NCBI RefSeq assembly: GCF_000143415.4
Contig: NW_003314279.1
Span: forward strand, 496,130 to 560,129
DNA from: Selaginella moellendorffii
Taxonomy: Eukaryota > Streptophyta > Lycopodiopsida > Selaginellales > Selaginellaceae
Reading direction: 5' to 3'
Length of the DNA stretch: 64,000 nt
In this document: positions 13,401 through 23,971 of the stretch, piece by piece
Layout: each line of letters starts with the position of its first letter
Numbering within the stretch: the first letter of the stretch is position 1
Translations under genes and position numbers: made by a program
The notes under the pieces: model-generated
Told to the model about the DNA's origin: nothing
Database searches by the model: none
Seen by the model: the letters and a program-made list of their open reading frames with translations, nothing else

Positions 13401-16400
13401 TTCATCAGCTTTCTCCAATGGCAGTTTTACCGGTACAGTTATCCCAGTTTTTTTCTCTTCTTTCTGACTCAAAATGCTCAGGGCTATATTTCCGTCATAC
13501 ATGACAAATACTGCTTGGTTAGTTTTCTGGACGATGTCACAGGCCTTGTACCCATCGGTAACGTATGCTATCTTTTACTTTTGTATCGAGTTTACATTAT
13601 TTTTCACAGGCGTCCGATGGCTACTTGGAAGATCTTTCTCAAGTTTTCTTTGTTGGTCAATCCGTACGAGCTCAAGTTTTGGAGGTACGATGTTCTTTCC
13701 TTTTTCCCAGCACAATGTTTCCAGTAATTTTGATCGTTTGGCAGGTCGATTCTGAAAATGAGAAATTTGTTTTGAGCTTGAAACAGTCTGCATGCTTCTC
13801 TACGGATGTTTCACTTATACAAGGGTACTTTCTAGAAGAGGAATTGGTATGTACATGTGATAATTCGTGATGCCCATACTTATACTTTTCGGATGCAGAT
13901 AGCGAAGTTGAAGGAGAAAGAAGGTCTAGATTGGGGAAATAAATTGCAAATTGGAGAATTGGTCGAGGCTGATGTTCAAGAGGTCAAAGACTATGGCATC
14001 ATTCTTAATCTTAAGGACAATGCAGACGTCGTTGGCTTCGCCACACACTATCAATGTGGGTAACTCATTTCTTTTGCTGTGATTGTCTTTCTAAAGCGTT
14101 TCTTTCACAGCTGATAGTCCGGTAGAGGTTGGTGCAGCGGTGAAAGCGTGTATCCTTGATGTCGTTAAAACAGACGGCATTGTCGACCTTTCTCTGCAGA
14201 AGAAAATGTTGAAATTCAAGGTATGATCAGTAAAACGTGATTATATGATGGTAATGCTGCCTGACACTAACAAACTCTCTCTACTCGTACCTGTTTCTCA
14301 ACAGAAAACAAAGGCTGTTCTACAACTTCATCAGAGAGTAGAAGTTGTTGTGGAGCTCGTGAAGGACGAGTATCTGGTGTGTATGCTTTGTTTATCTTCT
14401 CTTGATGAGATTCTGTCCATGTGTATATTTCAGGTTTTATCACTGCCAAAATTTGGAAATTCTATTGGGTTTGCGTCGACTCGTGACTATAATATCAGAG
14501 TGCTGCGACCTCATGACCATTACAGCCCTGGACAAAAGTAAGAAGGTTTTTTTCTGTGGAAGTGACTAATTGGTAGTTATAGATTTTCGGCAACTATTTA
14601 TTCTTTCGGATCCGAGTCTGTAGGTGAAAGAACGCTTCTGCTGCTTGCGGATACAAAACCAACCTTTTTCACCTACGTGAAGAATGATATTGGCGCAATC
14701 ATCGAAGGCCAGGTTTGTTCAATTTATCTGGAAGCTTTATATTGATTCTTACCATTCTATATCAGATCCAAGAAATTTCGTCACTACATATGATCATTCA
14801 GGCCGGGATTAATTTACGTGGAAATGTACACATTACAGAGGTTTGTATTTGTGTGTTTCAGTCTGTCTTTAAATCCTCGATGGTCAGGTTGTCGATCATT
14901 ATGAAGAAGGGAACCCGTTAAGAAAGTACAATGCTGGGCAGACTGTTCGAGCTAAAATCCTTTCAAAACGCAAAACCAGCAGAAAGCACGGAAATGCTCC
15001 TACTTTGGATCTATCTCTACGTCCATCTGAGCTTACAGGTTTGTCTGGCGGCGGCCCCTTGGATTGGCTTACTTTATCATGACCTGCAGGAAACGACTCT
15101 GCACGCTCAGTCATCACTTTCGAGACCGTAACCATTGGCCAGACGGTTGTCGGATACGTCCAGGAAGTGAAAGAAAATTGGGCATGGTTAGTCTTGTCAC
15201 CCCATCTGAGGGGCCGCCTTTTTATCCTGGACTCTTCTGACGATCCCTCGGAGCTTGAGCGTTTCCAAGAGCGCTTCAAAGTCGGTGATGCCTTTCAGTG
15301 CCATATAAGAAGTGTTAACCACGAAAAGAAGCAAGTGGATTTGTCACTGCGCCCAAAAGACGAAGATTTCAAGAAGGGCGACCTGTTAGGCGGACGCATT
15401 ACACGAGTTCGTCCTGGTGATGGCGGGCTTACGGTGCAAGTCGGCTGGGAAACTTTCGGGAGAGTTCACGTAACGCACCTGGGTGATACGTGGATGGATG
15501 ACCCAGCCAGTCTATTCACAGAGGGAAAGTTCGTAAGGTGCAGGGTTTTGGATTTGAAGCCAACATTGAAGGGGACGAAGGCCTTGGAACTTTCATTGAG
15601 ACCATCGCTCGGTGGATATGGTGGTTTTGAGTCGCTTCCGAGCTATCAAACGCTTGAAAGGTAACCCGAGCTTTACATTTATCGTACTGCAACACTGGCT
15701 CTGACTTTGTATTTCAGAAAGTCCAACGCTTGCATTGTCAATTCCGTGTCGGAGCTTCAGCAAGATATGCAAGTGCAAGTAAGCCGCGTATGCATGCAGC
15801 GTGGTTGTGACCCATTTTTGTGTCGCAGGGTTTTGTCAAGGATGTGACGGAGAAAGGCTGCTTTGTGATCCTGTCACCTTCAGTCGACGCTAGGATTCTT
15901 TTGAAGAACTTATCGAGCTCGTTTGTCCAGAACCCCGCAGAAATGTTTCCCGCAGGCAAGCTGGTATCGGGAAGGTAAGAGCTATTCTCTTTATGAAAGT
16001 GGTTGCTGATGTCTCTTTTTCAGAATTCTAAGCGTTCGGCCCTTGTCTGGGCACGTTGAAATGTCATTGACAACATCACAAGAATCAAGTAGCTGGAAGA
16101 CTTTTTGCGCTGGTGATATCGTTAGTGGCCGCATACGCAGCATCGAAGCATTCGGGATGTTCGTCGCCCTTGCCGACAGCGATGTTGTAAGCTGCACAGT
16201 CGGTCTTTATCTTGCTGGCAAATTCTTAGTCTGAGTTTCAGGTTGGCTTGTGTCATGTCTCCGAAGTATCTGATGATTTTATTCAAGACTTGCCAACACT
16301 TTATAAAGTCGGCCAACGGGTACAAGTAAAAATCCTGAAGGTGAGCTAGAAGCTGTTAGTGAAACTACGGGTTTATGATATCTCTTTATCCAGGTTGACG

Positions 16401-17900
16401 CGGAAACCAAACGTATTTCCCTTGGAATGAAAGCGTCGTTTCTGACCCCTGACGATGGCCTCGAGACGATGGACGAAGAACCTGTAGCGGAAGAGCCTTC
16501 GACTGCGAACGTGCTTATGGAAACTGACGAAAAGGAGGAGGACTACTTGGATCTGGACACCGAGGCGACTCCTATGGCTACGGATGTCGATCCACTGGAA
16601 GTCAATCTCGAAGAAGACGTTGAGGACAAAGTGCCAGTAGAAGACGAGAAGCCTCCCACAGCGGAAGAGAGCAAGAAAAAGACCAAGAAGGAGAAGAAGC
16701 GCTTGAAAGAGCAGAGGTATGGTTTCTGGTTTGTATTTACTTGTCTCATGTGACTTTTTTAAACAGGGAGGCTGCCGTTCGAGCAGCAGAAGAGAAATTC
16801 TTACAGAAGGACCAGCCTCCAGAAACCGAAGACGACTTTGAAAGGCTTGTAGCAGCATCGCCAAACAGTAGCTACGTATGGATCAAATACATGGCTTACT
16901 GGTTGCGTCTCGCGGACCCGGACAAAGCGCGAGCAGTGGCTGACAGGTAACACTCGCGTTCGACTTCCTTCTTAGGTGCTACAACGCGAGCTGTTTCGTT
17001 TTTGTACAGGGCTTTGGAGACGATAAACTACCGAGAAGAGATGGAAAAGATGAACATATGGACGGCTTACATCAACCTGGAAAACTCGTATGCACCCTCT
17101 CCTCGGGTAATGTCACGGCTTCCATTCCAGAGATTGGAAAGACTAAGCAATTTTCCTCCAGGAGGCCGTGTCTGCACTTTTCGAAAGAGCGATGAAGTAC
17201 TGTGATCCCAAAAAGCTTCACTTGTCCCTGCTTGGCGTCTACGAGAGCACAAACCAGCACGAAATGACTGACGCGCTGATGAAATCGATGACACGCAAGT
17301 TTAAAACCTCTACCAAGGTTTGTGATGATCGTTTTGTTCTATCAACTTCTAGCTCTTACATTGTCTCTCCCAGGTGTGGCTGAGGCATGTAAGCAACTTG
17401 CTAGGCCGAGGGCTGAGCGACAAGGCACGCAAAGCCTTTGAGCAAGCATGCGTCGCTCTCCCTCGCCACAAGCACATCAAGTTCATCTCGCGAGCCGCCA
17501 TCCTCGAGTTCAAGTCGGGCTCGCCAGAGCGAGCGCGCGAGATCTTCGATGGCGTCCTTCGCAACTATCCCAAGAAGACAGACCTCTGGAGCGTATACTT
17601 GGACCAGGCAAGAACAATCACTTCCTCTCGCATGTATCCAACTCGTTTGTTTTCTTTCCAGGAAATTCGACTAGGAGACACTGCAATCGTCAGGAACTTG
17701 TTCGAGAGAGCTACGTGCCTGGATTTACCAGCAAAGAAGATGAAGGTAGAAAACAGCTTTTCATTCTCTCTAGCTCACACCTTGGCTTCCAGTTCCTCTT
17801 CAAAAAGTATCTAGACTTCGAGAAAGGCCAAGGCGACGAGACCCGGATCGAGCACGTAAAAACGAAAGCTATGGAGTTCGTAGAGGCTAAGGCCGGATAG
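10414..17900 (+). CDS. RRP5: rRNA biogenesis protein RRP5 homologue (S1 repeats + HAT repeats)
   Basis: A very large gene of roughly forty short GT-AG introns. Exon 1 is 10414-10480, exon 2 is 10539-10732 and exon 3 starts at 10785; the stop is at 17898-17900. The N-terminus is basic and acidic (nuclear/nucleolar type, with a KKTKKKKRK run). It is followed by a long series of S1 RNA-binding domains from ~10.8 to ~16.4 kb (for example GMRLWGAVSGINK, GGVKGLCPVQHMSEY, SNIGCFMEFYNHVKGLVHR, VGDAFQCHIRS). An acidic linker lies at ~16.43-16.71 kb, ending in a Lys-rich patch. The C-terminal HAT/TPR-like helices run from ~16.77 to 17.89 kb (SSYVWIKYMAYWL, LWSVYLDQE, FLFKKYLDFE). RRP5 acts in the nucleolus in early pre-rRNA cleavages for both subunits. 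An apparent frame break near 11.91-11.97 kb disappears if the acceptor is the TAG before TCTTTGAAC. The exact exon set needs transcript data. Confidence 0.92.
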
Positions 17901-18006
17901 TCAGAGTAGCAGTAAGTATCTATCTATTGATTGATCGATCCACACAGACTTCCTTCCAAGAAGAACGAGAAGCTTGGATGGAAGTTTTTGTAGCAATCAA
18001 CCGGCT

Positions 18007-18396
18007 CTAGTTCCCAGCTTTGCTCTTGCGCAGCCGCTCGTATTCTCTCTTCGTCTTGTCCACTGCCATGTACATTGCCGTGAACAGCTCGCGGTGCTGC
18101 TCGAACTCCACCCCGGCGATCTTCCCCTCTTGGGTCGCCATCGCCTCGCGAAGCCTGTCCGCCAGCGCCGCTCTCTCGGCCAGGAGCTTCTCCCTCTCGC
18201 GCCGCAGCTCCTCCACCTTCTCGCCGCTCCTCCTCGCTTCCATCTCCTTGATCTCCCGCTTGTACCGCTCCGCTCTCTCCTGGCGAGCGAGCACCTCTCG
18301 CTTCATGCGCACTAGCTCCAGCTTCACCCTGGCAATCTCATCTTCGACCTCGTCCTCGACGAGTGGCTTCCTGGCATACACCCTGGCCCTGCTCAT
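18007..18396 (-). CDS. Small highly charged coiled-coil protein
   Basis: Intronless, 129 aa (MSRARVYARK...). Residues ~18-105 are almost continuous heptad-like helix rich in Glu, Arg and Lys (for example EEIKEMEAR-type stretches around EVEDEIARVKLELVRMKREV). There is no signal peptide or membrane segment. I recognise no family; a scaffold or kinetochore-like subunit is possible but unsupported. It converges on RRP5 with 106 bp between stops, and its ATG is only ~110 bp from the stop of the fumarylacetoacetase gene upstream on the same strand. Confidence 0.65.
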   Translation of the reverse strand: MSRARVYARKPLVEDEVEDEIARVKLELVRMKREVLARQERAERYKREIKEMEARRSGEKVEELRREREKLLAERAALADRLREAMATQEGKIAGVEFEQHRELFTAMYMAVDKTKREYERLRKSKAGN

Positions 18397-18507
18397 TGTT
18401 CTTCTGGATCTTCTTGTCGCTTGGGCAAAGCCCAGAAAGCTTAGTGGAAGAGAAAGAGGAAAAACTCACCGCTAACTAAATGCTCTTTGCCCTTAATAAG
18501 TCGTGTT

Positions 18508-20540
18508 CTAACACGAGCATCTTGGGGGTTCTAACTTGCCGCTACACGTCCCAAAACCAACTAGATATCCATCGCCCTGTGAAGTGCTGTGTTAGTCATT
18601 GCAGTATCTGGAGTACGTCTTTTCTACCTTGCAGTGGCCGCTTATTACCACTTCATCCCCGTCTTCCAGAAACTTTCGGCTGCCACCATTCTCCAGCGCC
18701 ACTTGTTCGCGGCCGCCCCACGACTGTTCCAGGAGACAACCGAGGCTTCCTTGTTCCTGCCATTGGTTGATCAGTCTCTCCTCCGAATGACGCTAACTTC
18801 AGCAACTTTCATTACCGGACCACTTATAGTTCCTGACGCGAGGAGATCGCCCGGTCGGAGGTTGCAACCATTGACAGTGTGGTGAGCAAGTTGCTGCCCC
18901 AGCGTCCAGTACCTTCGGCAGCAAACTTGTGAGCTTTGATTGCAGTTTCTCGCACACTTACAGATGCTTGAAGTTGCTTCGGCAGATGGTTGATCCTTTC
19001 GGGTCCCCGTCCGGTTTTATGGTAACCTGGTATCATCAACTCGTCTTGCGCAGCTCACGCGAACTAATCAAGGTACCTCGAGTGCAATGTCATAGCTTTT
19101 TCCCTGAGGCTCTTTCAGATATGGCAATGGTGGAGGATCCTGTAATGGTGACAGTTACGATACATTACCGTGTAGAAGTACTGGATTACCTGTGCAGGTG
19201 GGTTGCAGATAAACGGCTCCAAAGCTTCCAAAGTTACAATCCATGGAGATATGGTTGTGGCTGGAAAGAGCTTTGTTACGTAAAGACAGAACCAGAAATT
19301 TATGGAAGTACCAAAGCTTTTCCCCAGAAACGGGCCAAGAGGTATCGCCTCCCACCTTTGTATATCTCTAGCTGTTCGATCGAAACTGTTAATTTGTTTG
19401 CAGGAAGATGAACTAAGGTTGTAGCATACTTACCACTCCAGTCGTTCATCAAAACCAGGCCAAAAATGTGATCGTAGGCGGATTCCACAGGAATTTGCGT
19501 TCCTAGTTCGTTTCCTGGGCCAACAAACATGGCCTGACAGACAGCCCGATTAACTAGAAAAATTCACTGTAAAGTTTCCTTTGACATACCATTTCGAGCT
19601 CAAAGTCGAGAAGACTAGAAGGCTTAAATGCCGGAGAGGACGATCCAGCTGCTGGAGCTACCTGGCCACTGCAAAACATAACTTCTATCAATTCCGTGTG
19701 CGATGAAACCGATCGAAAACTAATCTTAACCTCACCAGGGTCTAGTGATTGGGTGGCCAGAGGTCACTATCGACGAAGAACGTCCGTGATACGCAATTGG
19801 TACATGTAGCCTGCCAATGATACCTTTGCTTAGAAAAAATAAAACTGATGTGGACTCTAATCCTTTGCGAAAAGCGTACCAGTTGTCCTGAAGAGCATCC
19901 ACGCCCCGGAATATTTTGCCGCAATTGAGGGCGTGATGCTTCGAGGAGAAAAAGTCTGTGTAGTCACCAATTACCGCTGGCAACTCCATCTTCACTTCGT
20001 TCTGCCACAAAGGAAAGAATGTGACGAGCATGATTCATAAACAACGCAAGAAATTTTTCTATAGCTACCAATGGAAAGAATGCCTTCTTCCGTAGATCGG
20101 TGTTGTCTCGGAGAGCTGGCTCGTCCGCTAGACATACATAACAGTAGCAATCAATGCTCCATGAAAATCCTACCAAGATATTCGAGAGCTTACCGGATAA
20201 GAGCTTTTGGACGGTGCCCCGTGTTTCTTTCCAGGCCGCTCGTCCCATAGCCATAAAGCGATTGAGGGAAGTCTGGAAAACGAGCAAATCACCCGACGAT
20301 GCGAAAAATCTTTGGTAGTACCTGGTGGAAGCAATCCGAATCGCGCAGCAATGGCCCCGTGAACAATCCCGCCGCCGCGATAGCTCTCAGATCCAGCACC
20401 TGCTCGCCAATCGCGACTCCGGGCCTCGGCGTGGCATCCGATCGCGAGCTAAACACCCCATACGGCAGATTATGGATCGAGAAGTGGGAATCGGGGGCGA
20501 CCGGGACGAATGTGGCGATCGGCGATGGCGATGGCGCCAT
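18508..20540 (-). CDS. FAH: Fumarylacetoacetase (fumarylacetoacetate hydrolase)
   Basis: Multi-exon gene, about 420 aa, from ATG at 20540 to TAG at 18508-18510. Exon 1 (20322-20540) has the family's N-terminal domain ([13 protein letters not shown]). Later exons carry [11 protein letters not shown], the catalytic [14 protein letters not shown] region, [62 protein letters not shown] and the end [13 protein letters not shown]. Metal-binding acidic residues and the catalytic His in SSKHHA are visible. The enzyme splits fumarylacetoacetate into fumarate and acetoacetate, the last step of tyrosine degradation. Loss in Arabidopsis (SSCD1) causes short-day-sensitive cell death (known for the family). 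Confidence 0.93.
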
Positions 20541-20765
20541 TTCTTCCTCCTCTTTCCTAGCTGGGAAGAGTGAAATATTTCTCTCGGTACCCTCGAGAAA
20601 ATATACCCAGGATCATACGACATGGGCCGTTCGATCTAAAATCACACACATTAAAGGGAAGTGGCCGAGATAGATTATCACGCGATCGCAAGTCGCAACG
20701 CTATATACATTCTACCAAAACTTTCTAGAACAATTTCAAAGAGGAAATAAAGAGACAAGCTTCGT

Positions 20766-20801
20766 GCGAGCGAGCGAGCGAGCAAGCGAGCGAGCAAGCG
20801 A
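20766..20801. repeat. (GAGC)n tetranucleotide repeat
   Basis: GAGC/AAGC units are tandemly arranged immediately 3' of the AT-hook gene stop, probably inside its 3' untranslated region. Confidence 0.8.
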
Positions 20802-20818
20802 TCGACGGATGGATGAAT

Positions 20819-21577
20819 TCAAAGATCCCACTTCTTCTCCAGCGCGTCCATCCTCGCGGCGAGATCCTTGCACGCCAGCTTGAGCGATTGAAACCTCTGG
20901 CGACGAGCTTGACCTTGGAGCTGGGCGATCGGTGGAGGCGGCGGCTCCATCACCTGGATAGGAGCTGGCATCAGCGGAGGCCGCCCGGGCTTGCGCTTGA
21001 GAGGCATGGGCAGATCACAATAATCCATCTCTCCGGGCTTGCGCATGGCCAGATAACGAAAATCCATCTCTGGAGCTTGCCTCGGAGGGCGACCAGGCTT
21101 GCGCTTGAGAGGCATGGCCTGATCACGAAAATCCATCTCTGGAGCTTGCCTGGGAGGGCGCCCGGGCTTGCGCTTGGCCTCGCGTGGAACCATCTCTGGA
21201 GCTGGATGCCTGCGAGGCCGCCCGCGCTTGCGCTTTGGAGGCGTGGTGGCCTCGAGAGAAACCATCTCTGGCATCGCCGCCGCGGGAGGATCGGGAGAGG
21301 GATCAGGACGCTTCCTCCGGGAGAATGCTTGCATTATCTTCGGCCTCGGCGCTGGGATCTCGGCCTGCGGTGCCGCCTCGGTCTGGAGCAGCATTTCCTG
21401 CCTTACCCGCTGGGCCGCCTGGGCGTGCCATTCCTCCAGCTCCGGCTTGGGGCTCGCGGAGGAAGATGGATCTTTCTTGAGCAGCGATGGCGCGCGATCG
21501 TGAATCGGGAAAGCCGGCAGCGCGATGATCGCTTTCCTGGCGGGAATCACTTGCGGCAGCGGAGAAGAGAGAGCCAT
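20819..21577 (-). CDS. AT-hook DNA-binding protein
   Basis: Intronless, 252 aa. I chose the ATG giving MALSSPLPQ (21577). The earlier in-frame ATG at 21664 would read through the promoter repeats at 21.61-21.66 kb. The middle of the protein has four AT-hooks with the RGRP/PGRP core: KRKRGRPRR, then KRKPGRPP three times. Between the third and fourth lies a shortened, decayed unit (MRKPGEMD). Hooks are separated by near-identical APEMDFR-type spacers, so the array grew by internal duplication. The C-terminus (QSLKLACKDLAARMDALEKK) is probably a short coiled coil. It would bind the minor groove of AT-rich DNA in the nucleus; partners are unknown. It is divergent from the gene at 21868. Confidence 0.75.
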   Translation of the reverse strand: MALSSPLPQVIPARKAIIALPAFPIHDRAPSLLKKDPSSSASPKPELEEWHAQAAQRVRQEMLLQTEAAPQAEIPAPRPKIMQAFSRRKRPDPSPDPPAAAMPEMVSLEATTPPKRKRGRPRRHPAPEMVPREAKRKPGRPPRQAPEMDFRDQAMPLKRKPGRPPRQAPEMDFRYLAMRKPGEMDYCDLPMPLKRKPGRPPLMPAPIQVMEPPPPPIAQLQGQARRQRFQSLKLACKDLAARMDALEKKWDL

Positions 21578-21611
21578 TTCTCCGCTTTGAAATAAAAACT
21601 TAAACCCTGGA

Positions 21612-21775
21612 GAACTTGACAGATTATTGGAAACCCAACGAACTTGACGGAATCTCCTCCTCAAAGTTGACAGAATACCCTAAGCTTACCGGAATGTCCT
21701 CCTTAAATCTGACAGAATATCCCCATTTCTGAACGAACTTGACGGAATGTCCTCCTTAAACTTGACAGATTTGGC
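21612..21775. promoter_or_regulatory. Repeated TTGACRGAAT motif in a bidirectional promoter
   Basis: Six diverged copies of a core like AACTTGACRGAAT lie at about 21613, 21641, 21665, 21708, 21736 and 21759. Three are followed by a TCCTCCT-type box. The array fills most of the 290 bp between the divergent ATGs at 21577 (-) and 21868 (+). Two copies contain TGACG, the core of TGA/bZIP sites; the canonical WRKY W-box TTGAC(C/T) is not matched. Confidence 0.45.
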
Positions 21776-21867
21776 CCTAGAACAATGGAGCACAGGACGA
21801 GCGCGCGTGCGAGAATGGGGGCGTGTTCTCTCCGGTGAGCTCGCATTTGCATGAAATCCCTGGAGCG

Positions 21868-23853
21868 ATGGAGGATCTGGAGGACGAAATCACGGTGTTC
21901 AAGAGGCGAGAGATCCGATTCTACGAGTTCCCGGCCGCGCCGCCCAATGCTGCTCTCGGCGACTCCAAAATCTCGGTGCTGCTCGAGAATCTGGAGCTCC
22001 GCCGCTTCGTCCTGGCCCCGGTGCCCGCCCTGGACGAGGATCTTTGCACGCAGTTCATCAAGACGTTCGCGAGGAAGGCGTCGATCGACGGCGGCCACGG
22101 CATCGTCCGGGGCCGCAGCGTCGTCCTGTGCGCACACAGCGTCCAGCGACTCACCGGCCTGCCGATGGGAAGCTCCTCCTATGGCAAGCCCCTCGCGGCG
22201 CCGGAGAATGCCTCGATGCTGCGCGAGATGTTCCCGGGCATGAAGCATTCCGGGGAGAACTACTACTTGCCGCGGATGAGCCGCCGGGTGGACAACGCGG
22301 ACGAGTTCATCGCCATCGCCCGGATGCTCACGGAGAGGCTGCTGTGCCAGACCGATAGCCACAAGTACGCCGAGGCGGAGCTCCTGCTGGGGATGAGGTT
22401 CTCGCTGGCGGCCGGGGTCGTGATGCCGTGGGCGGTGTTCATGGCGCGGAGGATGCTCGAGGCGGTGGTGAGGAGCAAGGAGAGGAAGTCGGTGTTTCTC
22501 TTCGGGCAGTGGCTGTCCGGGCTCATTCGCAGCCAGCTCGAGAGCGCTCCAGGCGACGAGAGGAAGAGAAAGGAGCGAGGATCTTCCGCGGAGGACGATG
22601 AGATTGGCGTTGCTGCGAAAGGGAGCCGGATCAAGCAACGGAGGTACGTGAGTGCTGGACGCGGCGGCGGTTCCACGTCCGATGAGTCACCGCGCGAGAA
22701 AGGCCGCCGACGAAAGGAGTTTGGAGGATCTGAGGATTCAGGATCATCGCCGGAGAAGAAACGCGCGGTGGCTATGACGAGCATCATGGAACAAGAGCAA
22801 GGAGCTACGTCGACCCTCTCGGAACCGGATCGCCCACCGGAGAAAGAAAACGCAGAATTCCAAGCGGCTATCAAACATTCTCCATGCAAACTCGAGGCTC
22901 CGGTTAAACTCGAAGAAACACCACCGTCAACCCTCTCGTCAACCCTCTCGGAAGCGGATCGCCCACCGAAGAAAGAAAACGAAGAGTTCCAAGCGGCTAT
23001 CAAACTCGAGGCTCCGGTTAAACTCGAAGAAACACCGGGTCAGGACCAAGCAGCTGGAGAGACGACACCGTCACCGAACGAAAGCGAAGAGTTCCAAGCG
23101 GCTTCTCCATGCAAACTCGAAGAAACACCGGGTCGGGACCAAGCAGCTGGAGAGACGGCACCGTTACCGAACGAGAACGAAGACTTCCAAGCGGCTTCTC
23201 AAAGAAACGGGTCAGGACCAAGCAGCTGGAGAGGCAACACCGAAGAGTTCCAAGCGGCTTCTTCATGCAAACTCGAAAACACACCACCGTCGCTTGGTGA
23301 GGATCAAGCAGCTGGAGAACCGGACGAGAAACTTGGACCGAAAGGCTGCCAGGACCCCGTGGACGAAGACGAAGCAGTTCTATCCAAGGAACTAGACAAG
23401 GACCAAGCTGCTGTGTCCTCGAGCACGGATGTGGTGGAAGAACCCCGAGCTGTGGAGATCGAACAGGCAGAAGGTGGCATCGAAGTAACTGGAAATCCAG
23501 AAGATGAAACAGTCAAGCTAGAGGACCAGGCAGTTTCGAGAAAGAGCCAGCTTCTTTGCGAGCTCCTCATGCTGAGGGAGGAGGTCCTGGGAGCCGCGGA
23601 ACTGGATCAGGAGTTCGTAGACTTGGAGATTGTGGAGCGTCACCGGGAGCTCCAAGAGAGCGCGCAAGAGCTTGTCTCGCTCGATGAGGAGCTCGGGCAG
23701 CTGCGCCAAGAGGTGGACGACGCAAAGTTTGCCGTGGAGCTGGAGGAAAGCCGGAGGGCACCAAAGGAGTGCGTGAGAAAGATCCGGGACGAGTACATAA
23801 CTTATAAGAAGATGGTCAAGGAGTTCCTCCAGGTTTCTGAGCCTCCATCTTAG
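21868..23853 (+). CDS. Orphan-family protein A, transposon-domain-like, repeat-rich tail
   Basis: Intronless, 661 aa from the ATG giving MEDLEDEIT. Residues ~30-225 form a conserved domain also found in the gene at 26497: shared landmarks are F.L/TPVPxxDxDLC, the segment ending LTGLPxG, ERLLC/ERLIC, and W.SGLIRSQLE versus W.TGLIRQQIE. The layout (V.GR/K.V...LTGLP, then a Leu-rich helical half) recalls the putative plant transposon-derived domain seen in many plant proteins, but this is inference. Residues ~225-330 are a basic, Ser-rich linker. Residues ~330-490 contain diverged tandem repeats built on FQAA, CKLEETP and DQAAGE. The C-terminus (~560-660) is acidic coiled coil. A nuclear role is plausible, but the function is unknown. 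It converges on the kinase with 118 bp between stops. Confidence 0.7.
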   Translation: MEDLEDEITVFKRREIRFYEFPAAPPNAALGDSKISVLLENLELRRFVLAPVPALDEDLCTQFIKTFARKASIDGGHGIVRGRSVVLCAHSVQRLTGLPMGSSSYGKPLAAPENASMLREMFPGMKHSGENYYLPRMSRRVDNADEFIAIARMLTERLLCQTDSHKYAEAELLLGMRFSLAAGVVMPWAVFMARRMLEAVVRSKERKSVFLFGQWLSGLIRSQLESAPGDERKRKERGSSAEDDEIGVAAKGSRIKQRRYVSAGRGGGSTSDESPREKGRRRKEFGGSEDSGSSPEKKRAVAMTSIMEQEQGATSTLSEPDRPPEKENAEFQAAIKHSPCKLEAPVKLEETPPSTLSSTLSEADRPPKKENEEFQAAIKLEAPVKLEETPGQDQAAGETTPSPNESEEFQAASPCKLEETPGRDQAAGETAPLPNENEDFQAASQRNGSGPSSWRGNTEEFQAASSCKLENTPPSLGEDQAAGEPDEKLGPKGCQDPVDEDEAVLSKELDKDQAAVSSSTDVVEEPRAVEIEQAEGGIEVTGNPEDETVKLEDQAVSRKSQLLCELLMLREEVLGAAELDQEFVDLEIVERHRELQESAQELVSLDEELGQLRQEVDDAKFAVELEESRRAPKECVRKIRDEYITYKKMVKEFLQVSEPPS

Positions 23854-23971
23854 AAACTCTATTTAGCTTTGATGATCTCTTATGGTAGGAGATGATGGAA
23901 GGAGATCCGAGTTGTGGGGCTCCTCCATCGTAGCATACAGCTGACTAACTTATCTTTCGATTCTCGAGTTT

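Noticed and set aside
20813-21595. 260-codon plus-strand frame across the AT-hook gene
   Set aside because: The minus strand encodes recognisable AT-hooks. The plus frame is a repetitive complement of that array.
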